Source of the DNA: Prochloraceae cyanobacterium
GTDB taxonomy: Bacteria > Cyanobacteriota > Cyanobacteriia > Cyanobacteriales > JASJDA01
Direction: 5' to 3'
DNA length: 36,137 bases
Assembly (NCBI GenBank): GCA_030065755.1
Contig: JASJDA010000029.1
Coordinates: 1-36,137, forward strand
The position numbers and the translations under genes are program-made. Positions 31,641 to 36,137 of this stretch are shown here, one piece after another. How positions within the stretch are numbered: the stretch's first letter is position 1; each line of letters begins with the position of its first letter. The notes under the pieces were generated by a model. That model saw only the letters and a list, made by a program, of their open reading frames with translations, did not search any database and had not been told where the DNA came from.

Positions 31641-34418
31641 ATGCAAAGACCAAAAAAGAAGTCTTTTCGAGAATTGTTTAATATTTCTCGTTTAGCAATT
31701 CAACATTCCTGGCTAGTCATCTGTTTTTGGCTTGCCGTGACTGTAGCAGGATTATTTGCCTTTAGCTCTCTGAAATACGCTTTGTTTCCAGATGTTACCT
31801 TTCCCGTAGTAATAGTCCGTGGGGAAGCACCTCTAGAGACCACTTTATCTACAGAATCTCAACTGACGAAACCCCTAGAGAAATCCCTTGAATCTCTAAA
31901 ATCAGAAGGACTCGATATTCTATCTCATACCTACCCAGGACAAGCAGCAGTAAGTATTATCTTCGACGGAAGCAGTACTCTCAAGGCTTCAACGGAAAAA
32001 GTTACAACTCTAGTTAAGCAAGCTGTCCTGCCCCCAGAAGCTGAGTTAGAGGTAATTCCTTTTAACTTAAATGAGTCAGGAACTATTAGTTACGCCCTCA
32101 AGAGCAAGACTAAAACCCTCACTCAGCTAAAGGAAATTGCCAAAGAAGAAATTATCCCCTCTCTATCTCAAGTTCCAGGATTGCTCAGAATTAATCTGTT
32201 AGGAAATTCTGTTGTCAACCAAAAAGAAAATCCCTCTTTGCCAACTAATACTATACCCAGTCTGGTTCGAGTCAATGGGGAAAATGCTATTGGGATTGGA
32301 GTAGTCAAAAAGGGAGATGCTAATACTCTCGAAGTGGTCAATAGGGTTGAGAAAGAGATTCAAAAGCTCGAACCTAAGTTAAAAGAAGTGCAACTGGTTT
32401 TAGCGGTAAATCAAGCTGATTTTATTGGCGAAGCTACCCAAGCGACTATTGACGCTCTAATTATGGCCATGGTTTTAGCCATTTTAGTTATTGTTCTCTT
32501 TTTGAGGAATTTGCGAGCCAGCCTGATTGCAGCATTGGCAATTCCTATTTCTTTACTTGGAACCTGTATTGTCATGGCTGTGGCAGGGTTAAATTTAGAA
32601 ACTATTACCTTGCTGGGTTTAGCCTTAGTTATTGGCATTATTATCGACGATTCTATAGTTGATGTAGAAAATATTTCTCGCCACATTGAAAGAGGAATGA
32701 CTCCGCGAAAAGCAGCTATTTTGGGTACTGATGAAATTGGACTGACGGTTGTTGCTTCTACGTGTACCATTGCTGCAGTATTTTTACCAGTGGCTTTTAT
32801 GGGAGGAGATCTGGGCAAGTTTTTTAAACCCTTTGGTTTGACAGTTTCCGCAGCTGTTATCATTTCTTTACTAGTTGCCCGAACTTTATGCCCCGTACTA
32901 GCTGTTTATTGGCTCAAACCTCGCAAGAGAAACAACGGAACACAAGAGCCTGCAGTTACTGAAACTGTTTATACTCCTACTAACCCCGATCGCTTAAATA
33001 TTTTGACCCGAAAGTACCGCAATTTGCTGCAGTGGTCTTTAAACCATCGGAAATTTGTTGTAATTGTAACTTTGTCAACCTTTATAGCTGGAATTGCCCT
33101 CATTCCCGCGATTCCCAAAGGATTTATTCCCCAGCTAAATAGGAACGAATTCCTCGTTCACTATGAAACTGCTCTTCCCAACTTGCCGGCAAAAGTAGCG
33201 CCAAAATCTCAGTCCGAGCCCTCCCAAACTAAAACCAACAGTTCCTTTAATTGGATTAGTGATTTAGTTGCATCTCCTGAAAGGTTCTTGCTTCACAGAA
33301 CTATCTGGACTGGGGAAAAACTAGAAAAAGCAGTTCTGAAATTGCCAGAGATCGAATCTGTATTTACTGTAGCAGGTTTATCTGGCATACCCAATCAAGG
33401 ATTACTATACGTAAAATTAAACAGCGATCGACAATTAAATCTCGTCGAAGTACAACAGAAAGTTCGCGATTCTTTGCCCGATCTGCGTACATTAAGTAGA
33501 ATTAGCATCGAAGATATCCCTTTTGTCGATAGCGGACAAGGAGGACAACCTCTCCAAGTAACTTTACTAGGAGACGATCTCAAAGTTCTCGATCGCACCG
33601 CCAGAAAACTCGAAACCGAGATGAAAAAAATACCTGGATTGGTGGATGTTAACGTTAGTGGACTTTCTATTCAAGCAGATGCACCCCTCCTGATTGAGCG
33701 AAAAAATGGCCGACGAACTATTACAGTTAGTGCTAATCTCAACGGAGGTCTAGTTCTCGGAGATGCAACTGAGAAAGTAGTTGCAATAGCCGAGCCCATT
33801 TTACCTCCAGAGGTAAAAATGCAGTTGGGAGGATTTTCAGCTAAGGCTGGGGAAGTTATGGGAGATTTTGCCGTAACTTTAGCCCTGTCGGTAACTTCGA
33901 TGCTAGTAGTGCTGTTGTTACTGTTTGGCAGATTGTTAGAACCGATCGTAGTCGGTTTGTGTTTGCCTCTATCGATCGTCGGAGCGCTCCTGGGGCTACT
34001 AATTACCCAAAATGAATTCAGTATGATTTCCTTGATTGGAATCATTTTCTTGCTGGGTTTGCTAGACAAAAATGTCCTTTTGCTGATCGATTATGCCAGA
34101 CAGCTTCGTCGTGGGGGAATGAATCGTACCGAAGCCCTTCTAGAAACAGGAGTAGTAAGGATGCGACCGATCCTAATGACTACTGCCTCCACGATCGTCG
34201 GTATGTTGCCCCTGGCTCTAGGATGGGGTGCAGGAGCAGATTTACGCCAGCCCATGGCAATAGCAATTATTGGGGGCTTGTTTACCTTTTCTATATTGAG
34301 TTTGATTGTGGTGCCAGTGGTGTACACTCTCTTAGAAGATTTCTGGTCTAAGATCTTCAAGAATGCCCAATTTACAAAATCCCAAACAGAGGAACGGGAA
34401 AAAGTTGGTCTTTCTTAA
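31641..34418 (+). CDS. RND-family efflux transporter
   Basis: A 925-aa inner-membrane transporter from the ATG at 31641 (a TTG 24 bases upstream is in frame). It has the RND plan of one helix, a large periplasmic loop, a helix block, a second loop and a second block. The proton-relay aspartates lie in GIIIDDSIVDVENI. It shows the RND repeat in FPDVTFPVVIV and ARTLCPVLAVY. Both periplasmic loops are shorter than in AcrB (about 1,050 aa), so the TolC-docking subdomains may be reduced. No adaptor (membrane fusion) gene is next to it. The substrate is unknown; the Asp pair fits the AcrB/HAE type better than the heavy-metal type, but weakly. Confidence 0.85.
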   Translation: MQRPKKKSFRELFNISRLAIQHSWLVICFWLAVTVAGLFAFSSLKYALFPDVTFPVVIVRGEAPLETTLSTESQLTKPLEKSLESLKSEGLDILSHTYPGQAAVSIIFDGSSTLKASTEKVTTLVKQAVLPPEAELEVIPFNLNESGTISYALKSKTKTLTQLKEIAKEEIIPSLSQVPGLLRINLLGNSVVNQKENPSLPTNTIPSLVRVNGENAIGIGVVKKGDANTLEVVNRVEKEIQKLEPKLKEVQLVLAVNQADFIGEATQATIDALIMAMVLAILVIVLFLRNLRASLIAALAIPISLLGTCIVMAVAGLNLETITLLGLALVIGIIIDDSIVDVENISRHIERGMTPRKAAILGTDEIGLTVVASTCTIAAVFLPVAFMGGDLGKFFKPFGLTVSAAVIISLLVARTLCPVLAVYWLKPRKRNNGTQEPAVTETVYTPTNPDRLNILTRKYRNLLQWSLNHRKFVVIVTLSTFIAGIALIPAIPKGFIPQLNRNEFLVHYETALPNLPAKVAPKSQSEPSQTKTNSSFNWISDLVASPERFLLHRTIWTGEKLEKAVLKLPEIESVFTVAGLSGIPNQGLLYVKLNSDRQLNLVEVQQKVRDSLPDLRTLSRISIEDIPFVDSGQGGQPLQVTLLGDDLKVLDRTARKLETEMKKIPGLVDVNVSGLSIQADAPLLIERKNGRRTITVSANLNGGLVLGDATEKVVAIAEPILPPEVKMQLGGFSAKAGEVMGDFAVTLALSVTSMLVVLLLLFGRLLEPIVVGLCLPLSIVGALLGLLITQNEFSMISLIGIIFLLGLLDKNVLLLIDYARQLRRGGMNRTEALLETGVVRMRPILMTTASTIVGMLPLALGWGAGADLRQPMAIAIIGGLFTFSILSLIVVPVVYTLLEDFWSKIFKNAQFTKSQTEEREKVGLS

Positions 34419-34421
34419 ATC

Positions 34422-34442
34422 AGTTATCAGTTATCAGTTATC
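34422..34442. repeat. CAGTTAT heptamer array after the RND gene
   Basis: Three CAGTTAT copies start within 4 bases of the RND stop codon, as in the array after the CPBP gene. Confidence 0.8.
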
Positions 34443-34480
34443 ACTGTGTGCGATTGATTACTGTTAAACCTAGAGACAAA

Positions 34481-34524
34481 GGATGAAGGATGAAAGTAGA
34501 AAGATGGGTATTCATCCTTTATCC
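34481..34524. repeat. hairpin after the RND gene
   Basis: GGATGAAGGATGAA (34481-34494) pairs with TTCATCCTTTATCC (34511-34524) at 13 of 14 positions, with a 16-base loop. It may end the RND transcript; the sequence that follows is CT-rich rather than a pure T-run. Confidence 0.55.
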
Positions 34525-34623
34525 TCGCTCCTTTAAGCCTAAGTCTTAAATTATATTGCGAATAAAAACGATTTAGTTATATATTTGATAGGTTTTATGA
34601 GGATTTGGTAAGTCACAACATTC

Positions 34624-34986
34624 ATGCAAAAAAAATTGAATATAGGTCTAATATTAGGGGCGATCGTCCTGCCTGGATTAGTCCTATTTGAAGATAGTCC
34701 TGTGCAAGCTCAACGACGATCGTCAGATAGTCGTTATTGTCATCATCTAGCTAGTGATTATGCCGATCGCAACTCTTCTCTTAGCGGTGCTGCTCAAGGT
34801 GCTGCTGAAGGTGCAATTGTTGGAGGCATCATTGGAGGAATCGTCGGCGACGATGTATTAGGAGGAGCAGCAGTCGGTGCAGGTTTGGGAGCGATTGACG
34901 GTAGTTATCGCCGCAGGGGATCCTGGGATCGGGCTTACAGATACAGATACAATCGGTGTATGCGCGACAGCCGCTATCGCTATTAA
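34624..34986 (+). CDS. secreted glycine-zipper protein
   Basis: A 120-aa protein with a signal peptide (LGAIVLPGLVLF, cleavage probably after VQAQ near residue 30). A glycine-zipper segment follows at about residues 55-92 (GAAEGAIVGGIIGGIVGDD, then GGAAVGAGLGAIDG), a motif that packs or inserts in membranes. The tail is Arg/Tyr-rich with a second Cys. This is the plan of small outer-membrane or periplasmic stress proteins. The exact function is unknown. Confidence 0.78.
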   Translation: MQKKLNIGLILGAIVLPGLVLFEDSPVQAQRRSSDSRYCHHLASDYADRNSSLSGAAQGAAEGAIVGGIIGGIVGDDVLGGAAVGAGLGAIDGSYRRRGSWDRAYRYRYNRCMRDSRYRY

Positions 34987-35049
34987 TAAATAAGTTCTCA
35001 CATTTTAAGTTTTTGAGAAATTTTGGCAAAAATTATAAGAGGAGCGAAC

Positions 35050-35370
35050 GTGAAAAAATTAAGTTGGCTATTTGTATTTGGGATAATTGCTTTTGGTAGC
35101 CTTGGTAAACCAGTTCGATCGCAATTTTTAGCACAGGGAAATAACGGCGATTTGGTTAATTTGCAAAAGCTGACTTGTAGGGAACTCCTCAGAAGCGACG
35201 GTGAAGATCGATCGAGTATCTTGCTCTTCCTACACGGCTACATGAGTGGCAAAGCAGGTGAAACAATAATCAATGCTCCAGCACTAGCTGAGTTAACAGA
35301 TAAAGTGATAGATGGTTGCATCGACAATCCTAACCAAATATTGCTGAAGGTTTTTGAAGCCAATCGTTAA
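35050..35370 (+). CDS. HdeA/HdeB-like small periplasmic protein
   Basis: A 106-aa protein. The GTG at 35050 was chosen because AAGAGGAG lies directly upstream; a TTG at 35023 is in frame but poorer. It has a signal peptide (LSWLFVFGIIAFGS) and then the HdeA-like core LTCRELL...LHGYMSGK...DGCIDNP, with the two cysteines that form the conserved disulfide. HdeA and HdeB are acid-activated periplasmic chaperones in enteric bacteria. In cyanobacteria the role is not established. It follows the glycine-zipper gene by 63 bases on the same strand. Confidence 0.8.
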   Translation: MKKLSWLFVFGIIAFGSLGKPVRSQFLAQGNNGDLVNLQKLTCRELLRSDGEDRSSILLFLHGYMSGKAGETIINAPALAELTDKVIDGCIDNPNQILLKVFEANR

Positions 35371-35404
35371 CAGTTATCAGTTACCAGTTACCAGTTATCA
35401 GTTG
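35371..35404. repeat. CAGTTAT/CAGTTAC array
   Basis: Five degenerate units (CAGTTAT, CAGTTAC) start directly after the HdeA-like stop codon. Confidence 0.8.
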
Positions 35405-35555
35405 TGAGTGGGATAAAAAGTCCCCCTTTTGTTAAGCTGCGATCGCACCCAGGACTCCAATCGTTTTTTTAAAGTTGCGATAGGTTCAATATTTAATAGG
35501 ATTGCTATATGAGTAAAGAAAAATCATTAAAAAATCACTAGCACATAAACTGCTA

Positions 35556-36137
35556 ATGCCAAGTCTAAAACACAAAACCAAAATTGTTGCTACTATTGGC
35601 CCTGCTAGTAGTTCCCCAGAAGTTCTCAAGCAAATGATTCGAGCGGGGATGGGTGTGGCGCGCTTGAATTTTTCCCACGGTAGTTACGAAGATCACGCGC
35701 GCGTGGTTTCCACGATCCGTTCTGTCTCTGAAGAATTAGATACTCCCATAACTATACTGCAAGACCTTCAGGGGCCTAAAATTCGGGTAGGACAGTTACC
35801 TAACGGTTCGCTCTCCCTTGAAAACGATCGATTTATTACTCTAGTACCAATTTCCGAGTCTGAAAATCAACCAGACGCTGTAGGGATAGACTATCCCTAC
35901 CTCGCCGAAGAAGCTCAACCAGGAATGCAAGTTCTACTCGATGACGGATTATTGGAATTAAAGGTAGAGGAAGTTGCAGATAAGACAGTAAAATGTAAAG
36001 TCGTTCAGGGAGGCTTATTAAAAAGTCGCAAAGGGGTTAATTTACCTAGTTTAGACGTGCGCCTTCCTTCAATGACAGAAAAGGACAAGCAGGATCTAGA
36101 CTTTGGCTTATCTCAAAAAGTAGATATAGTCTCTTTA
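35556..36137 (+). CDS. pyk: pyruvate kinase (5' part)
   Basis: The first 194 codons from the ATG at 35556, with the rest beyond the window. The enzyme transfers phosphate from phosphoenolpyruvate to ADP to make pyruvate and ATP. Visible are [12 protein letters not shown] near the N terminus, ARLNFSHG with the conserved catalytic-site residues, [12 protein letters not shown], the flexible B domain ([14 protein letters not shown]), and the return to the A domain at KGVNLP. The length to the end of the reading and the order match standard pyruvate kinase. Confidence 0.95.
   Translation, partial: MPSLKHKTKIVATIGPASSSPEVLKQMIRAGMGVARLNFSHGSYEDHARVVSTIRSVSEELDTPITILQDLQGPKIRVGQLPNGSLSLENDRFITLVPISESENQPDAVGIDYPYLAEEAQPGMQVLLDDGLLELKVEEVADKTVKCKVVQGGLLKSRKGVNLPSLDVRLPSMTEKDKQDLDFGLSQKVDIVSL

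Overview
The window is cyanobacterial chromosome. It is AT-rich and full of the HIP1 octamer (GCGATCGC and partial copies). It carries genes found only in oxygenic phototrophs or typical of cyanobacteria: petN, a group-2 sigma factor of SigC type, a DUF3326 protein and PAO/Lls1-like Rieske oxygenases. Short tandem arrays of 7-8 bp units (TTGGCTG, CAGTTAT, TATTCCC, GGGGGAGT) lie in many gaps, as in large-genome cyanobacteria. No rRNA, tRNA or CRISPR array was seen.

Layout. 1-4.1 kb: three tandem paralogous Rieske oxygenases on the minus strand, the first cut by the window edge. 4.3-7.0 kb: hisZ and recQ, divergent. 7.2-8.4 kb: larE and a small membrane protein. 8.7-10.9 kb: tonB-exbB-exbD. 10.9-16.6 kb is the least ordinary part. 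It holds a globin-like gene that has lost the usual proximal His, then a tightly packed minus-strand operon: a HEAT-repeat CHAT protease, a 148-aa acidic protein, and a roughly 490-aa protein with a C-terminal membrane hairpin. A divergent TPR gene follows. 16.7-19.2 kb: a LivH-type permease, an ABC-2-type ATPase and a membrane protein. 19.3-19.8 kb: petN and two very small membrane-protein genes. 20.2-22.3 kb: sigC, a 58-aa membrane protein and a [2Fe-2S] ferredoxin. 22.3-22.8 kb: a structured non-coding block, probably an IS200/IS605-type remnant. 22.8-25.2 kb: a 56-aa protein, DUF3326, a CPBP protease and a coiled-coil protein. 25.1-28.7 kb: lactate dehydrogenase and phosphoketolase. 29.2-36.1 kb: galT, a tandem DUF3887 protein, an RND transporter, two small secreted proteins and the start of pyruvate kinase.

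How the genes fit together. Most are housekeeping or metabolic: histidine synthesis, DNA repair, TonB energisation, b6f complex, ferredoxin, and a phosphoketolase/lactate dehydrogenase pair suited to fermentation or overflow metabolism. The best candidate for a new system is the CHAT operon at 11.9-16.0 kb. It joins an apparently intact His/Cys protease and near-identical, recently amplified HEAT repeats to a membrane-anchored partner, which resembles a protease-plus-membrane-effector conflict (anti-phage or cell-death) module. That function is an inference; the gene order, overlaps, catalytic motifs and repeats are visible directly.
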